Assembly (NCBI RefSeq): GCF_003264365.1
Contig: NZ_PYAK01000001.1
Coordinates: forward strand, 248,001 to 312,000
Direction of reading: 5' to 3'
Origin: Micromonospora noduli
Lineage (GTDB): Bacteria > Actinomycetota > Actinomycetes > Mycobacteriales > Micromonosporaceae
Length of the DNA: 64,000 bases
The translations under genes and the position numbers were made by a program. Within the stretch, counting starts at the first letter, position 1; every line of letters begins with the position of its first letter. Of the stretch, positions 1 through 8,593 are shown one piece after another. The notes beneath the pieces were generated by a model. The model was given only the letters and a program-made list of their open reading frames with translations, searched no databases and was not told where the DNA came from.

Positions 1-1574
1 CCGAGGGCCAGGCCGAGGATGATCGCGGCGATCCCCCAGCTTCCGAACGCGATGGAGAAGGTGATCAGGTCGCCGGGCACCCGTGCGTACCGCTGCACAG
101 ACTCGCTCGGCAGCAACTCCAGCAGACCGAGGGTGGTCGTGGCCGTGCCGATCCCGGCCAGGCAGGCGTAGACCACCGCCAACGGAATCAGTCTTTCCGT
201 GAAGCGGGCCCTGGCTATCGCCTTCTGCACCTGCCGCAGTCGGGTCGCGGCTGCGGGCGGGCGGTCCGGGTAGTCGCAGGCGACAATCGCCGCAGCGGCA
301 CGAAGTCGACGGCGTCGAGAGATGAGGATGACCGGAACCGCTACCACCAGCGTGAACAGCACTGTCCGGAGAAAGCCGAAGATCGCCCAGGTGAACGCCG
401 GCGGCAGACCGGAGGCCAGGCCCGCTCCGGTCGGCGCGTCGCGATCCAGGAAATCCGCCACCCGGTAGACCAGCTCGGCGGACACTGCCACCGCCAGACT
501 GACCGCGCTGGCCGCCATCACCAGCGCGCCCAGCCCGAGCAACGGGATGGCGTCCCGCCGCCGAACCCGGCGCCAGAGCAGCACAGCGCCGAGGGCGGTC
601 AGCAGGGTCGTCTGGGCAACGAACAACGAGGTGAGAATTGCGCCGTAGCCGGGTAGGCCGCCCCCCTCGTGCCACGGCGCTGGGCTGGCGAGGACGTGGG
701 CCGTCACCACGATGGTCAGGGCCACGGCTACCGTCCGCACCGTGCGGGTGATCCGGTCCAGTCGCTGATCCGAGGCGGCCCGGTCGAGCAGCGGAGGCAT
801 GCAGAGCAGGACCACGCAGCTGGCCAGCACCGTCCCGGTGGCCACGGCCAACGCGATCGTGCTGGCCGAGGCGCCGTTCGCGGCTCGGGCGGCGAGCAGA
901 GCGACGTCCAGTGTCGCGAACGCCGCCGCGACGTGAATCGAACGCAGCCGACCCACCAGCGGCCCCGCATCCCACTGACCGATCCCGCTGAGTCGATGCT
1001 CGGAGACCTCGTCCGCGGGAGCGCGGAACGCGTCGAACATCTTTCGCGGCCGGGTGCTGGCCCGCCAGAGCAGGCCGATGGCGGCGGCCGGAACCACAGC
1101 GAGTACCGCGAGGCGCAGGCCCACGGGCTGCCCACCCAACCAGGACAACCAGGAGCGCCCGGCCAGGCAACGTGGCGAGCCCATGCACTTCCACGCGATC
1201 AGGTCCAGCGTGACGCCGGCGAAGGCAAGGACATACAGCACTGTGAGAGTGAGCGCCAGCAACCGGCACAGGGATCTGACCATCGCGTCGGAGCCAGGGC
1301 TCGCCGGTCGCATCCAGATCGCAAGGTTGGCCAGCATGAACGGCAGGAGGAACACCAGCGTCAGTGTTCGGACCACGCTTCCGGCGGGCAGGTCACCCCA
1401 GTGGTACGCCTCCGTCACCCGTTCGCCGCTGCCGCACGAACAGGGGCGGTGGGGTCGGTAGAAGCCCCCACTGCGGTCGCCCGCGACCTGCTCGACCTGC
1501 GCCACGTTCAACACCTCGGCGGCGCTTGCGCTGGCGGCCCCGTGTACCCGCAGCTCCACCACGTCATCGGACAT
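1..1574 (-). CDS. Large actinobacterial membrane protein with N-terminal VHG motif (C-terminus outside window)
   Basis: An uninterrupted minus-strand frame runs from an ATG at 1574 off the left edge, giving at least 524 residues. The N-terminus reads MSDDVELRVHGAAS, followed by a short segment with QVAGDRSGGFYRP; this VHG...VAGD...F.RP signature is one I associate with large uncharacterised actinobacterial membrane proteins. After about residue 85 many hydrophobic segments follow, separated by Arg-rich loops, so it is a polytopic membrane protein. GC at third positions is very high throughout. Function is unknown. The nearest plus-strand gene starts 221 bases away and is divergent. Confidence 0.75.
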   Translation of the reverse strand, partial: MSDDVVELRVHGAASASAAEVLNVAQVEQVAGDRSGGFYRPHRPCSCGSGERVTEAYHWGDLPAGSVVRTLTLVFLLPFMLANLAIWMRPASPGSDAMVRSLCRLLALTLTVLYVLAFAGVTLDLIAWKCMGSPRCLAGRSWLSWLGGQPVGLRLAVLAVVPAAAIGLLWRASTRPRKMFDAFRAPADEVSEHRLSGIGQWDAGPLVGRLRSIHVAAAFATLDVALLAARAANGASASTIALAVATGTVLASCVVLLCMPPLLDRAASDQRLDRITRTVRTVAVALTIVVTAHVLASPAPWHEGGGLPGYGAILTSLFVAQTTLLTALGAVLLWRRVRRRDAIPLLGLGALVMAASAVSLAVAVSAELVYRVADFLDRDAPTGAGLASGLPPAFTWAIFGFLRTVLFTLVVAVPVILISRRRRLRAAAAIVACDYPDRPPAAATRLRQVQKAIARARFTERLIPLAVVYACLAGIGTATTTLGLLELLPSESVQRYARVPGDLITFSIAFGSWGIAAIILGLAL

Positions 1575-1795
1575 CCCGGGCCCGCTTGACCGCGCTGACG
1601 CACCCGACATCGGCCCCTCCGAAGCACCTTCGGTGGCCAAGCCGGGTGAACCCAGCCCCCGCGCCACTCGCGGCGGTGTACCCCGCCCGACCGGGGCCAA
1701 CCGTGGGCCCGCCTCATGGTTGTTTCGGCGCTTACAGGTCCTCGGCAGCACAAAATTCCCGTGTCGATCTGGTAAGCGGTGGCTAGCGTACGCGG

Positions 1796-2707
1796 ATGAG
1801 CATTGTCCCGAGAACCGGACTGCGGCTGCGGTTCCTCAGCGATCCGGGCGAGTTCCTGGCCGCTGCGGGCGACTACCTGGGCGCCGATCCGGTCATCAGC
1901 ACGGTCGTGACCACCATCGCGCACCGGCTGTTGTCGCAGCGGGCCGAGGGGATCCCGCAGCCCGACCGCAACTGGTGGCTGGTGGTCAGCGACGACTCCG
2001 GCACCGTGGTCGGTGCCGGGATGCGCTCGGCGCCGTATGCCCCCTATCCACCATTCCTGCTGCCCATGCCCGACGAGGGGGCCGTTGCGCTGGCCCACGC
2101 GTTGCACGATCGCGGGGAGGAGGTCCTCGCGGTCAACGGGGCCCTGCCCACGGTCGACCTGTGCGCCACCGCGCTGGCCCGGCTCGGTGGGGGTGAAGTC
2201 CAGGTCTCCCAGCACACACGGCTGCACGAGCTCGGCGAACTGACGTGGCCGCCACCGGTGCCTGGCGGCTTGGTGGCCGCGACCGAGGACGATGCGGGAC
2301 TGGTCACGGAGTGGCTCGCCGCGTTCGTGGGCGACGCCGACGAACAGGCGGGCCGCCCGCGCGGTACGAGTGCGCACGAAGCGCCCGACCACGCGGAGGT
2401 GCTGCGTCGGCTCCACGCCGGACGGCTGTGGTTCTGGGTCGACGAGACCGGGGAACCGATGCACCTCACCGGTGCCAACCCACCGTCGTTCGGGGTGGCC
2501 CGCTTGGGCCCGGTGTACACACCGCCGGCCCAGCGCGGGCGCGGTTGGGCCAGCAACGCGGTCGCCGAGGTTTCCCGCCGAATCCGGGCCGAGGGCGCGC
2601 GGGTCTGCCTGTTCACCGACCAGGCCAACCCGACGTCGAACAAGATCTACGCCGCCCTCGGCTACCGGCCGGTCGTCGACATGGCCAACCTGGTCATCGT
2701 GCGATGA
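1796..2707 (+). CDS. GNAT-family N-acetyltransferase
   Basis: 303 residues. The C-terminal half carries the GNAT fold signature: the acetyl-CoA-binding stretch is PPAQRGRGWASNAV (about residues 240-255), followed by LFTDQANPTSNKIYAALGY, the usual strand-helix that closes the domain. The N-terminal half is longer than in a minimal GNAT and probably forms a second degenerate GNAT-like lobe. Substrate unknown. The stop overlaps the start of the barstar-like gene (ATGA), so the two are translationally coupled. The start ATG at 1796 follows an A/T-rich patch with no strong ribosome site. Confidence 0.85.
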   Translation: MSIVPRTGLRLRFLSDPGEFLAAAGDYLGADPVISTVVTTIAHRLLSQRAEGIPQPDRNWWLVVSDDSGTVVGAGMRSAPYAPYPPFLLPMPDEGAVALAHALHDRGEEVLAVNGALPTVDLCATALARLGGGEVQVSQHTRLHELGELTWPPPVPGGLVAATEDDAGLVTEWLAAFVGDADEQAGRPRGTSAHEAPDHAEVLRRLHAGRLWFWVDETGEPMHLTGANPPSFGVARLGPVYTPPAQRGRGWASNAVAEVSRRIRAEGARVCLFTDQANPTSNKIYAALGYRPVVDMANLVIVR

Positions 2708-3195
2708 GCAGCCGGTGGAACGGCTCCACCGATCGGGTCGTGGTCTGCTCGCGCAGTGCACTGGTCGAGTTGGCGGCGGTGTTACCGGCAGCGGGCAGGT
2801 TCGTCGTCGCCCGGCTCGACGGAACGAGGATGACGGACGCGGACCACGCCTTCTACGAGTTCTCCGACGCGCTGTTCTTTCCGGGCTACTTCGGCTGGAA
2901 CTGGGACGCGCTGTCCGATTGTCTCCGCGATCTGCACTGGTTGCCGGCGGACGGGTATCTCATCGTCGTCGAGAACGCGCCCCGGATGCTGTCGAGCAGT
3001 GCCGAGGATCGGCGCACGCTGTTCCGGATCCTGTCGCAGGCCGTACATCACTGGGCCAGCCCGTTCGGCCAGCCAGAGTTCGCGGTGCTGCTGCTCTGCG
3101 ACCGCGACGACGAGGCGGCGCTGTTGCGGCAGGAGATCGCCCGCGCGGACGACGGTACGCCTCACCGAGACGGGTTCGCTGATCGTCGGCCGTAG
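2704..3195 (+). CDS. Barstar-family protein
   Basis: 163 residues. The core FGWNWDALSDCLRDL (about residues 64-78) followed by a hydrophobic strand (YLIVVENA) is the barstar signature; barstar proteins are small acidic inhibitors of barnase-type ribonucleases. The family usually has about 90-150 residues, so this copy is complete with an N-terminal extension. It begins in the ATGA overlap with the acetyltransferase. No barnase-like RNase is seen nearby, so it is an orphan immunity-type protein or the partner of the acetyltransferase. Its 3' end overlaps the convergent membrane gene by 34 bases. Confidence 0.85.
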   Translation: MSSRWNGSTDRVVVCSRSALVELAAVLPAAGRFVVARLDGTRMTDADHAFYEFSDALFFPGYFGWNWDALSDCLRDLHWLPADGYLIVVENAPRMLSSSAEDRRTLFRILSQAVHHWASPFGQPEFAVLLLCDRDDEAALLRQEIARADDGTPHRDGFADRRP

Positions 3196-3638
3196 GAAAC
3201 GGTTGTCCCAACCAGCAGCACTGCTCCTGCGAAGAAGTAGGTGTTGATTCCGATACCGGTCCAGAACTCGCCAGTGGAGATGTCCGCCACCCCCACGAAG
3301 CCACCGCGACGGATACCGCTGACCATGAGAAGATTCTCCACCATCCCTGGAACACCCCGGATGACGAGCAGGATGCTGCCGAACAACAGTGGCGTCAGAA
3401 GTAGCCACCGGGGAAGACGTCGAGCCGGCGGGCGGACCGTGGCCAGAACGACGGCTGCTCCGATGGCCGACATCGAGATGAGCACCACGTTGAAGATCAC
3501 GTAGGCCCTCATGCCCCACGGTCCATCACCGGTTGGATCGGGCCCAGGGAAGAACACCAGGATCACGTGGGACACCACGAAGAAGATCAACCAAGCCAAG
3601 GCGCCGTACGCCCAGCGACGGCCTCTGCGAGCGGGCAT
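3162..3638 (-). CDS. Small four-helix membrane protein
   Basis: 158 residues with four predicted membrane segments (about 12-30, 46-66, 78-95, 130-148). It resembles short actinobacterial membrane proteins of the DUF3995 type, with a helix 1 followed by a PGP loop (FFPGPDPTGDGPWG). No catalytic motif. The 3' end overlaps the barstar gene by 34 bases in convergent orientation. Function unknown; the family assignment is tentative. Confidence 0.65.
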   Translation of the reverse strand: MPARRGRRWAYGALAWLIFFVVSHVILVFFPGPDPTGDGPWGMRAYVIFNVVLISMSAIGAAVVLATVRPPARRLPRWLLLTPLLFGSILLVIRGVPGMVENLLMVSGIRRGGFVGVADISTGEFWTGIGINTYFFAGAVLLVGTTVSYGRRSANPSR

Positions 3639-3732
3639 ACCAGCACCCTCGCCGAGGCAGCACCGTGACGCCTCCCGCCCTGGGCGGGTCTCACTCCCCC
3701 AGCAGAGCGAGGTGCGGGAGCGTCAGATGCTG

Positions 3733-4170
3733 CTACCGGGGTGCCACTCTCGGCATGATTCTCCGTTCGCCGGTGGCGGCCATCGAGTGCATCGCGCCGC
3801 TGGCTAGCGGGATCAGCCGGGCCAGGCCCGGCTGTCCGTTGCGTCGGGCCAGGTCGGGCCCGAGGCGAGCCATCAGCAGGGTGAGCGCAGGCAAGGGCCG
3901 GACGTAGAGGGTGATGTGACTGATCAGGCCGTCGGGGCCCAGGCGCAGTCGCTGGGCTTCGTGGAGACGCACTGCGCCGACCTGCGCCTCGTAGAAGAGC
4001 GCCACGGTACGGCGCTCGGCGACCTGGTCGGTGTAGGTGATGTCGTCGATCGCGGCCAGAGCCGCCTCGAGCAAGGTGCGTACCTGCTGGCGGCCCTGGA
4101 AGGTGAACTGATCCGTGATCGGCGAGACCACTGTGACATCGGGGCTGAGGGCGGCGACTCTGGTGCTCAT
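3733..4170 (-). CDS. SnoaL-like / NTF2-fold protein
   Basis: 145 residues. The pattern VTVVSPITDQFTFQGRQQV followed by ITYTDQVAE and an LRLGPDGLISHITLYVRPLPAL strand is that of NTF2-fold (SnoaL-like, DUF4440-type) proteins, in which a short helix is followed by a curved sheet forming a small-molecule cavity. The first helix of the fold looks shortened, but an in-frame TGA lies 18 bases upstream of the ATG, so this start is fixed unless there is a frameshift. No catalytic residues can be assigned. It is isolated, with 95 bases to the next gene. Confidence 0.65.
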   Translation of the reverse strand: MSTRVAALSPDVTVVSPITDQFTFQGRQQVRTLLEAALAAIDDITYTDQVAERRTVALFYEAQVGAVRLHEAQRLRLGPDGLISHITLYVRPLPALTLLMARLGPDLARRNGQPGLARLIPLASGAMHSMAATGERRIMPRVAPR

Positions 4171-4413
4171 ACCGCTGTCACGTCAGGACCGCTTCGGGAG
4201 ACGGCTCTCCCGCCGTCGGCACGTTCGTCCGCAGCGGTCGTTCGGCATTCACGGCTGGGGTGTCCACGTCCAACGTAGACCGTCGATGGCGTACGCGAGG
4301 TCCCCCGGTTGACAGGCGGGATCGCCGCCGCCCTGCTGGATGTCCTGCCCGCCGTGGCGGACGACCTCTCTCCTTTGACAGCCGGAACTCACGGTCCGCG
4401 ACGGTGGACGCGT

Positions 4414-5016
4414 CTACAGCCAGTCGTGTTCGCGGGCGTAGCGGGCCGCTTCGTGGCGGGTCCGGGTCTGGGTCTTGCGCATCGCGTTGGAGAGGTAGTT
4501 GCGGACGGTGCCCGGAGCGAGGTGGAGCCGAGCGGCGATGTCGACGACCGAGTAGCCCTCGCCGGTGACCCGCAGGACGTCGGCTTCACGGTCGGTGAGG
4601 GGGCAGTCCTCGGTGACGGCGAGCACTGACACGTCCGGGTCGATCCAGCGCTTTCCCGAGTGCAGGGTGGCGATGACCGAGGTGATGTGGGCTGGCTCGG
4701 CGGACTTGCTGACGAAGCCCTGGACACCGAGCTTCAGCGCCTTGCGCAGGACGCCGGGGCGGGCATGCCGGGTCAGCATGAGGATCACCTGCTCCGGTCG
4801 CTCGCGGCGGATCTCGGCGACCGCGCCCAGGCCGTCCACGCCCGGCATCTCCAGGTCGATGACCAGCACGTCGGGCCGGTGCCGCAGGGTGGCGGCGATC
4901 GCCGTCCGGCCGTCCTGCGCCTCGGCGAGAACGGTGATGTCGCCCTCCATCGGCAGCAGCGCGGCCAGGGCCGTGCGCAGCAGCGCCTCGTCGTCGGCGA
5001 GCACGATGGTGGTCAT
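4414..5016 (-). CDS. NarL/DesR-type response regulator
   Basis: 200 residues. The receiver domain has the acidic pair D8-D9, phosphoacceptor D54 in VIDLEMPG and K104 in FVSKSAE. A LuxR-type helix-turn-helix follows (about 138-195: LTDREADVLRVTGEGYSVVD then APGTVRNYLSNAMRKT). It forms an operon with the histidine kinase, overlapping it by four bases (ATGA). The likely target is the ABC-transporter operon that diverges from the kinase gene; a 42-bp palindrome lies between the two operons. Confidence 0.93.
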   Translation of the reverse strand: MTTIVLADDEALLRTALAALLPMEGDITVLAEAQDGRTAIAATLRHRPDVLVIDLEMPGVDGLGAVAEIRRERPEQVILMLTRHARPGVLRKALKLGVQGFVSKSAEPAHITSVIATLHSGKRWIDPDVSVLAVTEDCPLTDREADVLRVTGEGYSVVDIAARLHLAPGTVRNYLSNAMRKTQTRTRHEAARYAREHDWL

Positions 5017-6170
5017 CGGCCGTCCTCCCCGCTGACCGTCGGGGCCGCGTCGGCCCGAGCGGGTGGGAAGACCGCGGCGGTCAGGAACCGCCCATCCTTC
5101 TGTTCCACGGTCAGCTCACCCCCGTCCCCCGCCACCCGTTGCCTCAGCGCCGCAAGTCCCCTGAGTTCGAGGGCCGTGGTGGCGGTCACGCCGTCGTTGA
5201 CGATGGTGATGCCCGACGCGGCGAGCGTGATCTGCACCTGGGTGGCCTGCGCGTGCCGCAGGATGTTCGTGGTCGTCTCCCGCAGCACCTGCCCGAGCAG
5301 TTCACTGGCGCGGGCATCGACCTCGGCCTCCCGGGTCACCCGGACCCGGATGCCGGCGGCCTCGAACAGGTTCTTCGCGTTCTCCATCTCGGCGGTGAGG
5401 TTGAGCCGCCGTTGCGCGTAGGCGAGTTCCTTCGTCTGTGCGATGGTGTCGCTGACCAGCGTGTACGTCTCCCGCAGCTCCTTCTCCGCCCGAGCGGTGT
5501 CGCGGAGCAGCAGTCGCTGGGCCAGGGCGATCTTCAGCTTGACCACGTGCAGGGTGTGGCCCTGGATGTCGTGCAGGTCGCTGGCGAACCGCACGCGCTC
5601 CCGGACCACTGCCAGCTCCGCCTCGCGTTCCCGGGTCTGTTCGAGCTCCCGGATGAGGTCGTAGAACCGCTCGCCCACCACTGTGAAGACCGTCACGATG
5701 ACGGTGAGGGCGGTCGGGATGAGAACGTAGGTGACCAGGACGTGACCGATGTCGTCCCGCTGCACCAGCAGCCGTGCCGCGCCGACGGCGGCGACGTAGG
5801 TGAACAGCCCGGCCATCACCAGCTTCCGGCGTCGTCGCACCTCGCGCAGGGCAAGCGAACCTACGGCGCAGACACCCCAGTAGGCGTTGGGGCTGCCGGT
5901 CACCAGAACCCCGAGCGGCCAGACCGCCGCTGCTACGACCAGGCAGGGCAGCGCGACCCGGGCGAGGTCGTTGGCCGTCCACCGTTCGAAGGCCACCACG
6001 GCCGCCACGGCCCCCGGCGCCAGGACGACGACGTGCCACCAGGTACGCGCATCGGTGTAGAGCAGGACCACCGCGGCGAACACCACCGGCGGCAGTGACG
6101 TGGCCAGGTTGAGCCGCCGCAGTCTTCCCTGCGTCGACTCGGTGAAGCGCGCCGATCTCCCGGTCACCAC
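5013..6170 (-). CDS. DesK-like sensor histidine kinase
   Basis: 385 residues. Five or six hydrophobic segments occupy about residues 22-165 with very short loops, so the sensor is probably within the membrane, as in the lipid-sensing DesK. A coiled stretch leads to the HisKA_3 motif RFASDLHDIQGHTL with phosphoacceptor His200. The ATPase domain has the N box (RETTTNILRHAQA) and a reduced G region (IVNDGV...LRGLAALRQRV). The start is one of two adjacent GTG codons. It is co-transcribed with the response regulator. A DesK/DesR role in sensing membrane state is inference from architecture. Confidence 0.92.
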   Translation of the reverse strand: MVTGRSARFTESTQGRLRRLNLATSLPPVVFAAVVLLYTDARTWWHVVVLAPGAVAAVVAFERWTANDLARVALPCLVVAAAVWPLGVLVTGSPNAYWGVCAVGSLALREVRRRRKLVMAGLFTYVAAVGAARLLVQRDDIGHVLVTYVLIPTALTVIVTVFTVVGERFYDLIRELEQTREREAELAVVRERVRFASDLHDIQGHTLHVVKLKIALAQRLLLRDTARAEKELRETYTLVSDTIAQTKELAYAQRRLNLTAEMENAKNLFEAAGIRVRVTREAEVDARASELLGQVLRETTTNILRHAQATQVQITLAASGITIVNDGVTATTALELRGLAALRQRVAGDGGELTVEQKDGRFLTAAVFPPARADAAPTVSGEDGR

Positions 6171-6199
6171 CTCAGTATCCGGCAGCCAGGGGCCACGAC

Positions 6200-6241
6200 C
6201 AGTGACACCACGTCACATGCGGTGATGACGTGGTGCCACTG
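6200..6241. promoter_or_regulatory. 42-bp palindromic operator between two-component and ABC operons
   Basis: Two 16-base arms (6200-6215 and 6226-6241) are inverted repeats with one mismatch, around a 10-base spacer. The core of the left arm is GTGACACCACGTCA and of the right arm TGACGTGGTGCCAC. The site lies in the only gap between the kinase (start 6170) and the exporter ATPase (start 6275), so it can control both. It is a good candidate for the DesR-like regulator binding site; that is inference from position. Confidence 0.75.
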
Positions 6242-6274
6242 ACGGGTCGGCCGCGCCCGCGCTGTCATAGGTGC

Positions 6275-7156
6275 ATGTCCACCACACCCGTCATCGAAGT
6301 CGAACGGCTGAACCTCACCTACGGCGACTTCCACGCCGTCAAGGACCTCTCCTTCGAGGTACGACCGGGAGAGCTCTACGCACTGCTGGGCACCAACGGA
6401 GCCGGAAAGACCTCGACCCTGGAGGTTGTCGAGGGACACCGGAGGCCAACCTCGGGCACCGTACGCGTCTTCGGGCACCGCCCCGACGACCGACGAGCGG
6501 TACGTCCCCGAATGGGTGTCATGCTCCAGGAGAGCGGATTCTCCCCGGACCTCACCGTCCGTGAGTCCGTCGGTCTGGTCGGTCGGCTCACCCGGCGCAC
6601 CGACGATGTCGACCGGGTGCTCGACCTTGTCGACCTCACCGGCCGAGCCGGCCGCAAGGTGTCGCAGCTGTCCGGCGGGGAGAAGCGGCGGCTGGACTTC
6701 GCCACCGCGGTCTACGGCACCCCGGAGCTGATCTTCCTGGACGAGCCGACCACCGGCCTCGACATTCAGTCCCGCGACGCCGTCTGGACGACGGTGGACC
6801 GGCTCCGGGAGAACGGCGCGACCATCGTCCTCACCACGCACTACCTGGAGGAGGCACAACAGCGCGCGGACCGGATCGGGCTGATGCACGAGGGCGCCTT
6901 CCACCGGGAAGGCACCGTGTCCGAGCTGACCCGCACCCTGCCCGCGGTCATCCGCTTCTCGCTCCCGGCACCGGCGCCGGCGCTGCCGGTGCGGGCCGCC
7001 GTCGACGCGGACGGGAAGGTCACGGTCGAGACCTTCGAGCTGCAGAAGGACCTGCACCTCCTGCTCGGCTGGGCCCAGGACCACGCCGTGGAACTGCGGG
7101 ACCTGGCGGCAGGGCCGACCCGGCTCGACGACGTGTTCCGCGCCATCAACAGTTGA
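6275..7156 (+). CDS. ABC exporter ATP-binding protein
   Basis: 293 residues from the ATG at 6275, where homology begins (MSTTPVIEVERLNLTYG); an upstream in-frame start at 6230 would fall inside the palindrome. Walker A is GTNGAGKTS, the signature is LSGGEKRRL, Walker B is LIFLDEPT and the switch histidine is in LTTHYLEE. The C-terminus has the drug-exporter-type extension ending LDDVFRAINS. There is no clear ribosome site before the ATG, so translation may be leaderless. It pairs with the permease immediately downstream and lies across the palindrome from the kinase-regulator pair. Confidence 0.95.
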   Translation: MSTTPVIEVERLNLTYGDFHAVKDLSFEVRPGELYALLGTNGAGKTSTLEVVEGHRRPTSGTVRVFGHRPDDRRAVRPRMGVMLQESGFSPDLTVRESVGLVGRLTRRTDDVDRVLDLVDLTGRAGRKVSQLSGGEKRRLDFATAVYGTPELIFLDEPTTGLDIQSRDAVWTTVDRLRENGATIVLTTHYLEEAQQRADRIGLMHEGAFHREGTVSELTRTLPAVIRFSLPAPAPALPVRAAVDADGKVTVETFELQKDLHLLLGWAQDHAVELRDLAAGPTRLDDVFRAINS

Positions 7157-7182
7157 TTCGATCTTCCGCGAGGAGCCTCACC

Positions 7183-7902
7183 GTGTTGTCCATCGCGTCC
7201 AGCGAACTCATCCAGATCTTCCGCAACCGGCTGGTGCTGATCACCAGCCTCATCATCCCGTTCGCGGTCTGTGCGTTCTTCGTCCGTCAGCACGAGACCT
7301 ACGCCGCCATCGGGAGCCTCGGCTACATCGCCGCGATCGTCGTGTTCACGGTGGCCGCGTTCGGGCTCTACGCCACGGCCGTCACCACCCTGGCGTCCCG
7401 GCGGCAGAATCTCTTCCTCAAGCGGCTGCGCTCCACCGCCGAAGGCGACGCCGGCATCCTCGCCGGCCTGCTGCTGCCCGTACTTCTTCTCGCCGTGGTG
7501 CAGGTGACCGCGATCCTGACCGCTCTGGCCGTGGTCGCCGGCGGACCGGCGAACGTCGCCCTCCTGGTGGTGGCGGTCCTCGCGACCGTGGCCATGATGA
7601 TCGGCCTGGCGCTGGCCACGGCCGGGCTGACCAACTCTCCCGAACACGCCCAGGTCACCACCCTGCCCGTTACCCTCGGCGTGATCGCCATGGCCAGCTG
7701 GGTGGGAATCTCCGGCACCGAGAACCTCGCCTGGCTCAAGCGGCTGCTGCCCGGTGGCGCGGCCACCGAACTGACCATGAACGCCTGGAACGGCGGCGTC
7801 GCCGTGACCGACTCCCTGCTCCTGCTCGCGCCCACGCTCGGCTGGGTCGTCGTCGCCGTCGCCCTGGCCAGCCGACTCTTCCGCTGGGAGCCCCGCCGAT
7901 GA
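7183..7902 (+). CDS. ABC-2 type transporter permease
   Basis: 239 residues with six hydrophobic segments and the ABC2 pattern (FRNRLVLITSLIIPF near the N-terminus, LPVTLGVIAMASWVGISG in the C-terminal half). The chosen start is GTG 7183, which has an AGGAG seven bases upstream; the alternative TTG at 7153 overlaps the ATPase stop but has no such site and would add ten residues. It should form a homodimeric exporter with the preceding ATPase. Substrate unknown; DesK/DesR-linked exporters of this kind are often involved in antimicrobial or lipid stress. Confidence 0.9.
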   Translation: MLSIASSELIQIFRNRLVLITSLIIPFAVCAFFVRQHETYAAIGSLGYIAAIVVFTVAAFGLYATAVTTLASRRQNLFLKRLRSTAEGDAGILAGLLLPVLLLAVVQVTAILTALAVVAGGPANVALLVVAVLATVAMMIGLALATAGLTNSPEHAQVTTLPVTLGVIAMASWVGISGTENLAWLKRLLPGGAATELTMNAWNGGVAVTDSLLLLAPTLGWVVVAVALASRLFRWEPRR

Positions 7903-8579
7903 CCACCGAAGCCCGGTCGGACGCGCCGACAGTGGTGGAAGATCTCCTGCTGCTCCTGTTCCAACCCCGGTCCGGGACCATCGCGGGAGAGAACACCCTC
8001 TTCTACGTCCTCGGCGGCGCCGTCCTCGCAGACCTCGCCCTCGGCGATCACCTGACCACGACGGACCGGGAGCGGCTCAGGAGCGTGTCGGGTCACCCAC
8101 CATCGGATGGTCTCCTGCGCCCGGCGTGGGACTACCTCGCCGAGAAACCGAGGGGGGTGCAGACGGCCCTGGCCGCGATCGGTCCCGCCCTGCGCAAGCC
8201 GGTGTTGGAGCGGCTCATCGCGCGAGGCGACATCGACCAGGAGCCCCGTAAGGTGCTCGGCCTGTTCCGGACGACGGCCCTGCTCGAGGGCAGGACCGAA
8301 CGACGGGCCCGCCTGCTCGCCGACGTTCGTCGGGTCCTCGTGGACGGCGCGGAGCCGCAGGCCCGTGTCGCCGCGCTCGCGGCGTTGCTCTCGGCGAGCG
8401 GAACGCTCCCGCAGTTCCACCGCGAGATCCCGTGGACGTCACCGGTGATCAGCCGAGCCAGGGAACTCGAGCGGGGCAACTGGGGTGCCGACGCCGCGGC
8501 GGCGGCCGTGACCCGCACCGTGACGGCCACCGTCGTCAACAGCGCCGTCGTGGCCATCACCGTGCTTCCTCGAAACTAG
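7899..8579 (+). CDS. GPP34 (GOLPH3/Vps74-like) family protein
   Basis: 226 residues. The N-terminal stretch VEDLLLLLFQPRSG and the following LGGAVLADLAL are hallmarks of GPP34 proteins, the bacterial relatives of the phosphoinositide-binding Golgi protein GOLPH3. The rest is the usual all-helical fold. It starts in the ATGA overlap with the permease stop, so it is the third gene of the exporter operon. This suggests a peripheral membrane role connected with the exporter or with lipid composition; the bacterial function is not established. Confidence 0.88.
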   Translation: MTTEARSDAPTVVEDLLLLLFQPRSGTIAGENTLFYVLGGAVLADLALGDHLTTTDRERLRSVSGHPPSDGLLRPAWDYLAEKPRGVQTALAAIGPALRKPVLERLIARGDIDQEPRKVLGLFRTTALLEGRTERRARLLADVRRVLVDGAEPQARVAALAALLSASGTLPQFHREIPWTSPVISRARELERGNWGADAAAAAVTRTVTATVVNSAVVAITVLPRN

Positions 8580-8593
8580 GGCGCGTCCGCCGC

